DNA of 64,000 nt from Cheiracanthium punctorium (Eukaryota; Arthropoda; Arachnida; Araneae; Cheiracanthiidae). Of the stretch, positions 43,896 through 54,371 are shown one piece after another. Position 1 is the first letter of the stretch. Each line of letters begins with the position of its first letter. The notes below the pieces were generated by a model. It was not told the DNA's origin, did not search any database, and worked only from the letters and a program-made list of their open reading frames with translations. The stretch spans positions 186,001-250,000 of the forward strand of contig JAWZYV010019947.1 in assembly GCA_038373885.1 (NCBI GenBank), written 5' to 3'. A program made the position numbers and the translations under genes.

Positions 43896-44118
43896 GGTTA
43901 AATGGAGGTTCACAAAATAAATTTCGAAAATTAAGTATGCAGATAAGGGAATTTATACGTTGAAATATATTTGCGTTTCCAGCAGTAAAAGGTAAACAAT
44001 GCACGCGAATAAAAGAACACAAGTAATCTTTGCTCTTACATTTCGTCACCAAGATAAGTTTTAGCAAAGGTGTTGTCTTGATTCATTTTATTTCAATTAT
44101 TTTTCAAAGGATGATATC
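43896..44118. repeat. Inverted copy of the 5.8-6.0 kb repeat
   Basis: Reverse complement of 5785-6018, with about 85-90% identity by eye. Together with 41026-41578 it forms the second arm of the repeat described at 5785. Confidence 0.75.
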
Positions 44119-44439
44119 ACAGAGAGTTCAGAAGGCCATTTGGCCGATCTCACGTGCGAGTGCAGGAAATACTGTGCTATAGTAACCTGCAAAACAGTGC
44201 GTTAGCTATAATAACCGTATTTAATAATAGTGGGGAGGTGGGGGAGAGTAAAACTCACGTTTAAATTCACAAAAATCTAGAAGTATACTTAATATTTTTT
44301 TTATATTTAATTTGTTAATGTGTTCATTTTTTAGTTTTTTTTTTTTTTCTGAGGGTTCACGTGCTCATGTGCTAAAATGGAGGAGCCTCCACTTCTGTAA
44401 TTACGTTTTTAACGCTGTAAAGGTGTAGGTTGTTCATCG

Positions 44440-45470
44440 CAGAATGACACGAGTGTGTCGAAGCCCACGGTGACAAGGTGGGCGAGAATGTTTAGCGACT
44501 GCCGACAGGAGGCAACGGATTTGCCGCGGCCCGGTCAGGTGCACAAAGTTGTGGCAGAGAAGCTGATTACGGACATTGCAATGAAGGGAAATCGACGTCG
44601 AAACATTCGTGACGTCGCAAATGAGTTCAACGTTTCCGTCGGTTGTTCCAACCGACGTAATACTGTTCACAATATTGTTACCAATATTCTGAAGTACGGA
44701 AACGTTTGTTGCCAATGGTTACCCCGCATGCTGTTTGAACACCACAAGAAAGAGCGAATGGGTCTGAGTTTACAGCATTTGGTGCCCTGCATGGATGACG
44801 GTGACGACTTTCTGCCGCACATAATGGCAGGGCATGAAACATGGTGTCATCACTTCCAACCGAAACCGAAGTCCGTCAGCATGCAATGGAAACACATCCC
44901 CGTTCATCTAGGTCCAAAAAATTCAAAACTCAGCAGTCAGTCGGAAAGGTGATGTCGGCGGCATTTTTTGACATGCAGGGACCCCTATTACTGGAGTTTA
45001 AGGAGCTCCAACGGTAGTCCCAGCCACTTGATAAGCTGTATAAGGCTATCAAAAACAAACATCCAGGTATGCTATCGTCAGGTGTCATCATTCTGCACGA
45101 CAATGCAAAGTCGCATTTCGCGAAGGTGTGTATCGAGGCACTGGCCCGTAAAAAGTGTGAAGTCCTGGAACATCCAGCTTGCAGTCCAGATCTGTCGCCT
45201 TGCGACTATCACACCTTTGGACCGCTGAAGAAAAGCCTAATGAGTCAACGATTTCACTTCGATGATGACGCAAAGGCTGCAGTTCTGAACTGGTTCCATG
45301 ATCAACCGACATCATTCTTCGCCGACGGAATTCGTAACCTCCCTTAGCAATGGGACGCCTGCCTAAACGCTGTCAACACACTTCAGATGTATTTCATTCA
45401 TTAAATATTGTTGTTTCTACCTATGTATCTGTCTCATTTCTGTCGCTGCGCATCTCATGGATACACATCC
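44440..45470 (+). mobile_element. Mariner element, decayed
   Basis: The region is occupied by a mariner transposase pseudogene with short flanks and no recognisable TIRs. It is followed by a (CA)n(TA)n run at 45493-45526. Confidence 0.65.
44455..45347 (+). pseudogene. Mariner (DD34D) transposase, inactivated
   Basis: The N-terminal HTH part (RRNIRDVANEFNVSVG) and the catalytic core (HETWCHHFQP, VIILHDNAKSH, SPDLSPCDYHTFGPLKK) are typical of mariner. The second and third aspartates are exactly 34 residues apart (DD34D). The first catalytic Asp, in the usual GDE-W motif, is His here. A frameshift near 44910 and a stop near 45014 break the gene; the C-terminal frame (45069-45347) stays open to its stop. 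The true start with the first HTH is missing. Confidence 0.9.
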
Positions 45471-45492
45471 CGAATCACTTTCATTTGAACAC

Positions 45493-45526
<34 letters not shown>
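45493..45526. repeat. (CA)n(TA)n microsatellite
   Basis: A simple ACACAC run passes into a TATATA run right at the edge of the next inverted-repeat element. Confidence 0.8.
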
Positions 45527-45930
45527 CAGGGTGGTCCTAAACTATATGTCAAAAATGTAAAGGTTGGCAGAGGGGGAACAAGAGGGTTCAGAATCATATA
45601 GCAATGTGGGGTCGAAAATGTCGTCTTCATGTACCTGTTAATAATCATTTTGGATGAACTGTTGAAGTAACAGTGAACTTTCCGATCATCGTTTGTAAAA
45701 AAACGAACGCATTTGTTACAGAAAACACTTAACTAAAAGTGATAATTTACAAATTCTATTTAACTTCATTGATGAAAGTCTCTGAGAACAGCTTATTGTT
45801 AATGAAACTTAATTAAGAATTTAGACCAACAGTTCTTCCAAAGTGATTATGAACAGATGCATGAAGACGACATTTCTGACCCCACATTGCTATGTGATTC
45901 TGAACCGTCTTTGTCCCTTCTACCACCCTT
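45527..45930. mobile_element. Non-autonomous element with ~100-bp inverted arms
   Basis: The left arm (45527-45631, CAGGGTGGTCCTAAAC...) returns inverted at 45860-45930, strongest over 'GTTCAGAATCA.ATAGCAATGTGGGGTC' in pieces. The right terminus is eroded, ending ACCACCCTT. No coding sequence. The (TA)n on the left fits a TA target, so a Tc1/mariner relative is likely. Confidence 0.65.
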
Positions 45931-46738
45931 AATTTTTAATAATATTTACTTGATAATGTTTTCAAGTTTGATATAATCTTTTTGAAGTTGACAAATCCAA
46001 GCTCTATGTTGTTAAATAAAAGTATATAAAAGGCATGACTTTAATGCAACGTGTAAAGGTTCTGTTTTTTATTTAAACATAAGGATTAATTAAAAGAATG
46101 AGCTTAAGTTTCTAATTAAAAATTAAAAAATAAGTTTCTTTTTGCGATTAAATATTGCGAGATGTATGTTTTAGTTTTTAAAAATATAAATTACTGGCAC
46201 TTATCTTCAAATCATATTACAATACTTTTTGTTGGATTAGAAATGGTAGAAATTAAAAAAATGTTCAAGTATTGTATTGAAACATCGAGATTTTTCTAAA
46301 TATTTGAATAAATTAATAAGAAAATGAACTAAAAAACTTCAATTCAAAATTTATTTTGATGCATGATCATTTAAATTTATGATCGATTATATTATCTCCA
46401 TTGCTACTTATTTGACAGCTCTATAGAGTAGTGTGAATTTTGACATCCCTTTTATCGTCTTATAGTTTTCCATTAGAATGATTTGTTGTTGCTGAAAAGT
46501 TAAATGAAAAAATACTTACGGTAAAAACAAAATAAATAAACAAATATTAGGTTTATGGTGAACTTTTAAAATTTCTTATGAAGTAAAAGTATGCGTAAAA
46601 ATGAAGTAAAAAAAAGAAAAAGTGTGAAATTAGATTTCATTTTCACATGTTCGAAAGACTTTAAGCGAGCTTGGCTTTTCAACTATATAAGTATTCTTCT
46701 TTAACAGATTCTTATAATTTATTTATTTCTATATAGTA
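45931..46738. other. No gene seen
   Basis: AT-rich, with no motif, repeat end or credible frame. Confidence 0.5.
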
Positions 46739-46794
46739 TCATTTCCCCCCCGTCAAAGTAAAAAAAAAATATATTAGCTGTGAAGTACACATCG

Positions 46795-47091
46795 AGCTTG
46801 TGGAATGACGAGATTTTTTTCCTCTTTCAGAAAAAATTTTGGATTTATCTATAAACCCTACCTGGTTTTCACTAATTACAAGATTAACATCTTTCAAAAG
46901 AGCAACAATTAATTGAGCTTCAGCTCTGCTAAAAACAGCTGTGTAGTCACATGTTCTAGAAAACAAATAGAGGTTGTGTCGTAATGCTTGTTTTCCTAAA
47001 ACAGAAAAAAACTTTTTTTCTCCAAGTTTTAAGCATAATTTTGTAATAATCACTTTCATAATTTTTCCTTTTCGGATATTGATTAATTTCT
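46795..47091 (-). CDS. Possible host exon, unknown protein
   Basis: On the minus strand an acceptor-like TTTTTAG (47092-47098) opens a frame that reads KLINIRKGKIMKVIITKL, LGEKKFFSVLGKQALR, SRTCDYTAVFSRAEAQ, VALLKDVNLVISENQ and KSRHSTSSM. The mix of charged and hydrophobic residues is protein-like and not repetitive. A possible donor, GTGTAC, lies near 46794. I do not recognise it. It could instead be a piece of an unclassified element. Confidence 0.35.
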
Positions 47092-47353
47092 AAAAACAGA
47101 TTTATTAACAGTAGGATGATATACTATTCTTAACTTTACATTTTCAGGTTGTTGGGACTAATTTTTATCACTGGTTGAAAAGGTTTTAATCTTCTTTCAA
47201 TTTTTTCTGAGTATTTATTTTTTATTTCTAATATTCAATAGTCACAAGTCTCTGATTTCGTGGTATTTAAAAATTCTCACTCGGCGGACATTTTTCCCCC
47301 CAGTTCGCCAGCGGCAGTGTTAACATATACAACAAGTATTAAACAAATTATTT

Positions 47354-47400
47354 ACTACTAGCCGCCTCCGGCGACCAGTTGGTTCGCCATGTTAATAAAT
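47354..47400 (-). mobile_element. Helitron 3' end (minus strand)
   Basis: Read on the minus strand the sequence ends CGCCGGAGGCGGCTAG and is followed by T: a GC-rich hairpin and CTAG-T, as in Helitrons. The 5' end cannot be located. Confidence 0.5.
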
Positions 47401-47492
47401 CTTGTTCGGAGAGAATCCTGTTTCTTAGCGGCTTCCTTGGCACTGAAATCTCTCAGATTATGAATGGAATGTAAAATTAAGATGGTTACAAA

Positions 47493-48916
47493 CAGGGGCG
47501 GCCCTAGGGTAACTGGTGCCCCCCGCTAACGTAAAAAAGACGCCCCTTTTATACTCTACTAGCAGCATGGCTCGGCGTTGCCCGTGCAATGGAAGAGAAA
47601 TGCACATTGACCTTAAATATAGATTTTAAAGGGAAGGAATGTGAGTCCTCCCGCTGCAATGATAAAAAAAGAACATTGGACTTCCCGCTGCAACGAAAGA
47701 AAAATTGAACACGGCACCTAATAGCGTACAGAGGTTACCGGGAATGGGACGTGGCTAGGCTGGAATGTGAATCCTCCAGCTGTAATGATAAAAAAAGGGC
47801 ATGGAACTTCCCGCTGCAACAATAACAACAACAAAAATGAACACGGCACCTGATAGCGTACAGAGGTTACTGGGAATTGGGCATAGCTGGGCTCCTGCCC
47901 TTCTAGGTGTCTGTATTAAGTCATTTATCACTAATACATACGCAACTACTAAAAACAAATAGAGTCCAGTCGTCGGTATGAGATTGTACAGGGAAGGGAT
48001 GTAAATCCTCCCGCTGCTATGATAAAAAAAAGGAGCTGGGACTTCCCGTTGCAACGAAAAAAAGAAAGGAACAGGGGACCTGCACCAGCTTACAGAAGTT
48101 ACACTTTAGTGTTTTTTTAAATTTCTGTTGTTAATTATCTAATAATGAGGAGAGTAGCAAATATTAGCAACTACAATTAACATAGACATTAAGCTACGAT
48201 GAATTTTATTATAACCTTCATAACGTAGTTCTAATGAATTTATAACTTTATAGCTTACTAAAGTCAATTCTTCAGCAGTTTCATGCTGCCTTCGAGCAGC
48301 ACTCCTTTTGGCTTACACACACTTTTAAGTTTTTAAAAAATGCAGCCCAGACAGCACAGAAAGTTTGCATCAAACTTGCAGCAAGCTTGATTTATCAAGT
48401 CAATAAACTTGCATTAAGCTTGATTATTTCAAGCGTGTAAATTTAATGCAAGTTTGAATCAAGTGTTCAAGTTTACACTTGTCCAACTTGCATTAAGCTT
48501 GACATAGCAAGTTTGAATCAAACTTGAAGTCGCCTCCCATCTCTCTTTCAATCTCCACCTCTCTTCACTCCCCCCCCCCTTCTCTCTCTTTCACTCTGCC
48601 TGACATCAGAAGAAAATTCCCACCTTGAAAATGAAGAAGCAGTGGGGAAGCTTGCTACCTTCGTTCCGGAACTTACATTCTGGAGAGAATTTTAACCTGT
48701 GATCTTTTCAGAAAAAAAATCATATAAAAAAATCTAATAAACATTTCTGTACGGTTCAAAATTTAAAAGAAGGAGAAATAAATGTTTAATAAGCGGTCAA
48801 AAGATGGAAAATGTTTGCCCGTTAGGTTTATCGATGGGACAGTTCGAAATGACGCCTCTTCGAAACCGGCGCCCCGGTGCGATGCTTACATTGCTTAACA
48901 TGTCGGGCCGTCCCTG
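47493..48916. mobile_element. hAT-type element (1.4 kb), with inner repeats
   Basis: The ends CAGGGGCGGCCC and (inverted) CAGGGACGGCCC are flanked by the 8-bp duplication GTTACAAA (47485-47492 and 48917-48924). There is no transposase. Inside, a minus-strand Helitron-like 3' end (CACGGGCAACGCCGAGCC..CTAG-T near 47559) and three ~125-bp tandem units ('CCTCCCGCTGCAATGATAAAAAA', in pieces) from 47630 to 48100 suggest a nested insertion. Confidence 0.85.
48345..48535. repeat. Dense AAGTTTGA / CAAGCTTGA dyad cluster
   Basis: In 190 bases the words CAAGTTT/AAACTTG and AAGCTTG/CAAGCTT occur on both strands well over ten times, with variable spacing, so the region can fold in many ways. It lies inside the hAT-type element. 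Confidence 0.65.
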
Positions 48917-48924
48917 GTTACAAA

Positions 48925-49530
48925 AATAAGATGGTTTAGTGATAAGCACCTAAAAAAAGGTACAAATTACTTTCATCCTATATTAATTCTGAAGAGCTTC
49001 TGGACATATTGGCCGTAAAAAACGGAAAGGGGGGGGGAAATGAAGAAAATCTAAAACACTTTCTGATTTTAAATACGCACTAAAGTGCTATATATATTAA
49101 AAGTGTATTATAATCCACGGGTCTTATTTATTCCATTCATTATTTATTCCATTCATGGGTCCCTATTTTCTTTATTTATTCCATTAAGTTGGGAAGTGTA
49201 TCAATATTCATGAGTGTGATTAAACAGAATTAAAATTGATATTTGCATCCTTTTTCTAGATGTAATACAATTGAAATAGAATGGGAAAAGCTGCGCAGAA
49301 AAATGCACAGTTCGAACTGAATGAAAGTTTCACAAATTTATTCAGGTGTATTCTTTATCCAAGCCAGGCGTAGAAGACAATAAAATATTATTTTAGCATC
49401 ATTTAACGATGGTATCATTATTTATTATTTTAGCATCATTTAACAGTAGCATCAGTCACGTGATATAGTGGGTTTCTTACAAATGCATATTAAATGCTGC
49501 AGATCTACTTGTTAAAAAAAGTTGGAACAG
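48925..49530. other. No gene seen
   Basis: AT-rich, with a short duplicated phrase (TTATTCCATTCAT at 49128-49152). Nothing else stands out. Confidence 0.5.
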
Positions 49531-50338
49531 CTTTAGTATCGCCCACCCGCCATACTTGACGCCTTTTGTTTTTCGCCAAACCTGCGCCAAGTGCCGTGTT
49601 TTGTAAAAGGTTTACCTTTCAGACTCTTGACGCAACTCCCGACTTTCAGAATGGCAGACATCTTTATTCCAGACACAAAAAACGACGACAAAAAGCATAT
49701 TACACTTTCATCTACAGTTACAATTATATTATTATCTAAGAGTACATAAAAGTGAATGCATTTCATTTGTTATAGCTTCCTAATCTTTTTATTTTTCGTT
49801 AATTTTAAAATTATCATCCCCCCCCTCTACAGAAGCGTTTTTATAACAACAATACAAATAAAAAGGTCAGCAATCCCTAGTCTACGCAAAACTCCCTAAA
49901 GCTTAAAATTAAAATTATCCCAGTCGATATCCCTTACTATCTCAAAAAAGTCATTGCACAAATATATCCTATCGTAAAAGGCGTAGTCAAGAAACTTAAA
50001 TTCTCAATGAACTACGGGTTTCCATCACTAAAAGGCAGCCATCTTGTTACTAAACACAATATCGTTGACGATAAAAACATATTTAAACAAAATTCCTCGT
50101 AAACTCATACATGAAATATTAATTTGCAACTGTTCACTTTCCACAGACTTTTCCACTTACTTGAAAACTCAAACATAAAATGCCTAATCCAAAAAAAAAA
50201 AAAAAAAGTAGAAAAAAAAAATCTGAAATTCTTCCAGATTTTATTTACGCACTCGGCTGGAAGAATTTCAGTTTTTTTAAAAATCTATTCAACCAATTCT
50301 GCCGTATAGAGGAAAATTATAACTGTAAGTGCTAATAT

Positions 50339-50831
50339 AGACTCCTGTCCTCATAATTTTGTTGCTGAAAATTGCATCCATTGTTGTTTCGCCCCTAGTG
50401 GTGAAATATTTTGGATGAGTGCGTCATGGAAAATCTAAAGTATCCATTTCAGTTATGAAATTGGATCCTTGATCAGAATTTAATTCTATGTTAAAATCTC
50501 CTACTAGTCTTACAATCATCCTCCTTCAGCAACGTTTCGAATATAGCGTCTAATTTATCTTCATAAGAAATTCGAGGACGAGAGTATGTAACTGCAAATC
50601 TCACTTTATCTTGAATATACGCTATGACCATTTGAACACCATTGATCTGGCTCGTGTAGGCACGGGTAAAGCGTATCATTAAGTTTTTCTCAATAAAAAT
50701 CATAACTCCAGATGGCTTTCTGTTTTGGAAACCACTGCCTATCCGTTCAACCAAAGTGAGTCCTGGTATTTGAAAATCATCTGAAGGGATAGTCTATGTT
50801 TCCGTTAGCAATATCAAATCACTTTGCAGAA
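50339..50831 (-). pseudogene. EEP-type endonuclease fragment, copy 1
   Basis: It belongs to the exonuclease/endonuclease/phosphatase fold used by LINEs and some Helitron relatives to nick DNA. Visible pieces in order: SDLILLTET (N-terminal active-site strand), DFQIPGLTLVERI, RKPSGVMIFIEKNL, FAVTYSRPRISYEDKL and, after a frame change near 50500, the catalytic GDFN (50490-50501) and TTMDAIF. A TAG replaces the Trp codon normally following TET. No reverse transcriptase is next to it. Confidence 0.7.
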
Positions 50832-50954
50832 AACATGAATTAAACGGAAAAGTGACCACGACGCGCCGCGTAGACAAAATCCCGTGCTTGAAAGAAATAG
50901 CACCCGAGTGCTAAAAAAAAATGTGATTTTTTTTCAGATTTTAATTACGCACTT

Positions 50955-51218
50955 GAGTGCTACCTTCAAACCTCACTTTATCTTGAACGTATGCAATAGG
51001 CACGTGCACACTGCAGTAACACGAATGGAATGATTTTTTGTGATGTTCCATAAATTTTTCCTTCATAAAGACAATAACTCCTGATGCTTTTCTCCTTCGC
51101 AAACCACTGTCTAATTTTGAAACTAAAACAAACCCAGGAATTTGGTAGTTATCGGATGGAAGTGTTCAAGTTTCTGCTAAAAGTATTAAATCGCTTTGAA
51201 TAAAACACGTATCGGCTA
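50955..51218 (-). pseudogene. EEP-type endonuclease fragment, copy 2
   Basis: This is a second, diverged copy of the N-terminal half: SDLILLAET, DNYQIPGFVLVSKL, LRRRKASGVIVFMKEKF and YVQDKVRFEG. The codon after AET is TGA, a different stop at the same Trp position as in copy 1. It ends before the GDFN motif. Confidence 0.65.
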
Positions 51219-51419
51219 TTAAATTGAAAAGTGATACTGCGAGTACAAAAATCGTGTCCACAAATAGCGTAGACAAAAATACCGTGATTGAAAGAAAAAC
51301 ACTAAAAGTGATCTCACCAAATCCCAAGACCACCCAAAATTTTGCCTAGACCATTAAAAATTTGCCTTAAATCAAAAAAATTGAAAAGTGATACGGCGCA
51401 TAGACAAATCGTGTCTACA

Positions 51420-51482
51420 CCAAAAACCGTGATCGAGCGAAATAGCAGTCAAGTGCTGGAAAAAAAAAAAAAAAAATAAAAA
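51420..51482. repeat. Poly(A) tract
   Basis: An A-rich run (51459-51483) separates the second endonuclease copy from the third ~170-bp block. Whether it is a tail of the endonuclease-bearing unit is open. Confidence 0.4.
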
Positions 51483-52194
51483 AACTTACCTTTTAACTCC
51501 TCGATGCAAGTCCCGATTACAAAACAGCGGCCATTTTGTTTCTAGACACAAAATCTTCGACAATAACAACATATTTAAACATAATTCCACGTGAACTCAT
51601 ACATAAAATATCTATTAGTAACTCTTGGCTATCTCAAACGTTTCCACTAATATGAAAAATCAAAATTGCTGTTTATATTCCTTTAAAAATCCACTTACTT
51701 TCCCATCACAACACTAACTCTAGTTTTCAATAAGCCATAACAAAACATATGTTTTACGTGGCTGATCCACCCTCGAGATGGTACTTCCACCAACTTTCAA
51801 AGCAAAAATAATTTAATTCCCGAAACGTACCAAACAGCGGCGCTGTAATCGACGCTCATAAAACATTTTTGGTTGCCACATTTGGCAGTTTATCACCAGG
51901 CTTGGCGACGTCTTTTGGCGAGAAATTTGGGTGGGCGATACTAAAGGTTAGCCAAAAAGTTGTATTTTTGCATGCCGTGAAAAAAAAGCATGCTGATGGT
52001 TTGTCACGTGACTCGAAGATTTCATAACATTAAATGAAACAGTTTAACAATTATTTCAAATTCGCCTGCGGAAAAGGAAATCTGATGTTTTATTTATTAA
52101 AAGCTACGTATTCTATAAATTTGTGCCGTCTATCGACGGCTTTGTAAAATAAAAACTCAATTGTATTCTTTTTTTTTTGACAAAAGATAGCTTT

Positions 52195-52372
52195 TTTGTA
52201 TATTATAGGAACAGTTTTTTTTCCGCGCGATAAAATGTAGCCTATTTGCTAATCCAGAACTTTAACTATCTTTATTCCAAATTTCATCCAAATCTGTCAA
52301 ACGGTTTCAGCGTGAAAGCGTAACAAATATACATTCAAACATTGACATTTATATATTAGTAAGATAGGACAA
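52195..52372 (+). repeat. RTE-like LINE 3' tail
   Basis: The sequence 'TAGCCTATTTGCTAATCC' through 'CCAAATTTCATCCAAATCTG' and 'CGTGAAAGCGTAACAAATA' to 'ATATTAGTAAGATAGGA' matches my memory of the 3' untranslated tails of RTE-type LINEs in arthropods. Read in reverse it could also be a Helitron 5' end (TCTTACTAATATATAAATG). No coding part is attached. Confidence 0.45.
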
Positions 52373-52870
52373 TGGATTTGAACTTGTTTACAAATACTTT
52401 GAAGATAATTGAATTTTTCGGGTGATCCCTGAAGACTTTTTCCTTTAATGTTTACATCCTGCTAATGGAGCTTCAAAATCAGAGTATTGTTCGTAGTACA
52501 GAAAGAGAGAGACAGAGGTTCCGCTATTTCATTTATTATTATTGTTCTTGTTCTTGTTCTTGTTATTAATATTTTATTTTACACCTACTCAAAAATTTTA
52601 AAACATATAATTTTGTTGGTCATATTTATGAAACCTCACAAAATCTGAAACAGACATTATAATCAACAAGTCAAAGCTTAAAATTTTGTACTGGAAAGTT
52701 TTATTTACTTACAGTTAAAGCAAAGTAAGAACTCGACCATATGAACATATTTATAGAAAATACTAATTAATTGAAATAATAATAAGACAAACTCATTCGT
52801 GAAATATACTGAAAAAATAATTCACTACGTTATTTATATTTTGAGTACATACATAAAATTAACACAATTA

Positions 52871-52872
<2 letters not shown>

Positions 52873-52902
<30 letters not shown>
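52873..52902. repeat. (GA)n microsatellite
   Basis: About fifteen GA repeats. Confidence 0.9.
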
Positions 52903-52904
<2 letters not shown>

Positions 52905-53055
52905 ACATTGATCAATTGCAAAACATAATTTTTAAAAAACTGGAATTTAAATTACGTTTCTTAGAAATTATGTAGGGGAACCTGGGGAGCCTTGACCATA
53001 AGGGAGGCTTGGCCCACCCTTGAATTTCAGTATTTAAAAACATTTTAGATTTCCC

Positions 53056-53070
53056 TCACTAGATGGCAGT
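53056..53070 (+). promoter_or_regulatory. CTCF-like motif in the pogo-like element
   Basis: TCACTAGATGGCAGT matches CCASYAGRKGGCRSY except at the first base. It sits about 80 bases inside the left end, upstream of the inferred transcript. Confidence 0.4.
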
Positions 53071-53803
53071 CAAAGCTACTGATGTAATCAGACACCCATC
53101 ATAGTTTCATCCAGTCAGTTCAAAGTGGAGTAAAAATAAACAAGAAAGAAAGTTTTTCTGCCTAAAAGTAAGTATTTTAAACACACTTTGTAAGAGTTTT
53201 TCAAGTAATTGAATTAACTTTGAGCTAGTGGGATTTTATAAATACTGTCATATTAAGCTATTATTAAAGTAAAAAAGTTTATAGAAAGAATCAGGTTTCA
53301 AATCACCATGCACCATTCTTTACAAAATGGCGTGATGTGGAGGCTTGACCCACTGTATGTAAGGGAGGGTTGACCACTGGGTCACGGCTCCCTTAGTTAA
53401 ATAGTTTTGAAAATATAGCAATACTGCTTTTCAAACATTGTCATAATTAAAATAATACCTAGATATGAATATAAATAATTTTATATGTTTACAATAGGAT
53501 AGGTGGTTGACAAAAAGTTACCTACCAATTATTGTCCAATAAAAATTGTTTCAAAATTTAATACTAAAAACTAAATTATGAATAATTCAAGTATAATAAT
53601 TTTCCAGATTTATACAAAGAGATTACCAAATTTTATTTATTTATTTATTTTTTTTTGTGTGTGGGGGGGGTTATAAATGTTATCTTTACTGAAAAACTAT
53701 TAATTTCTGGATGTTTCTTTTGATTCATTTTATTGTGAATATTAATATAAAAATGAGATGTTTTGAAATGCTGTATTAATAATAAGTATTATTTTTTTCT
53801 CAG

Positions 53804-53897
53804 GATGCCCTTTTTTCATAAACCAAAAGGAAATGCTCGTAAAAAGTACTCCACAGAAGTTATGATGACAGCAGAGTGTTCAATTATCATACTGAAG
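53804..53897 (+). pseudogene. pogo-like transposase N-terminus, truncated
   Basis: After the acceptor the frame reads MPFFHKPKGNARKKYSTEVM and a few more residues. A basic start followed by RKKYS recalls the first residues of pogo/Tigger transposases before their helix-turn-helix. Everything downstream, including the DDD core, is deleted. Confidence 0.5.
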
Positions 53898-54371
53898 ATT
53901 TTATACTTAATGCTTATATAACTAATAAAAAAGATTTACTTTTATCTTATTTTAAAATTGCCTGGGCCAAGCCTCCCATACCATGGGTCAGAGCTCCCTT
54001 ATAAAGGAAGCCTTGACCCACTTTCCAACCTTTAAAATAATATTAAATTCAGAAAAGAAGAAATGCACAATTTATATTATCATAAATATATTCTTAATTC
54101 CAATAAAATTTCCTTTAAATTGCACTATAATAGGATTATTTTGCTGCCAAAATAAAATTTACAAAAATGTTTTTCTGAAAATGTGGTCAAGGCTCCCCAG
54201 GTTCCCCTATATCGTACTTGTAGAATGTTTAGGAGTTTTCCTTTTAAAAATATACCTCCACATTTATACACTTCCATATGGATAGACAACGACGTAGATA
54301 TTTCTGACTGATACTTTAAAATCGTGAGCATTATTTATAGATAATAACATTATTTGCTCATTATTTATAGG

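Larger units (their letters stand above)
49531..51946 (-). mobile_element. TIR element carrying EEP endonuclease relics
   Basis: The ends are perfect 18-bp inverted repeats, CTTTAGTATCGCCCACCC (49531-49548 and 51929-51946), followed inward on both sides by GGCGA/TCGCC-rich sequence. I see no flanking duplication. The interior has three related ~170-bp blocks (near 49600, 50030 and 51490) and two decayed endonuclease copies on the minus strand. Short TIRs plus an EEP-type endonuclease suggest a Helentron-like or unclassified element. The class is an inference. Confidence 0.6.
52975..54207 (+). mobile_element. pogo-like element, internally deleted
   Basis: Inverted ends GGGGAACCTGGGGAGCCTTGACC are (in two parts) nearly perfect and flanked by TA (52973-52974 and 54208-54209), the Tc1/mariner-pogo target. 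The end motif GGAGGCTTGACCC recurs inside at about 53000, 53340-53390 and 53955-54015, likely transposase-binding repeats. A donor (GTAAGTAT near 53167) and an acceptor (TTTTTTCTCAG before 53804) flank what looks like the element's own intron. Exon 2 then starts with an ATG. The protein is cut short after about 30 codons, so the element depends on a full copy. Confidence 0.8.

Noticed and set aside
5785..44118. A single 38-kb giant transposon or endogenous virus bounded by the inverted arms
   Set aside because: The last exon of the host gene (6712-6790) lies inside the left arm, and the interior is explained by nested known classes. No Polinton-type polymerase, integrase, ATPase or capsid gene is seen. 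Two separate copies of one repeat are simpler.
52195..52372. Helitron 5' end on the minus strand
   Set aside because: The TCTTACTAATATATAAATG reading is tempting, but the longer match to RTE-type 3' tails is more specific. Kept as an alternative only.
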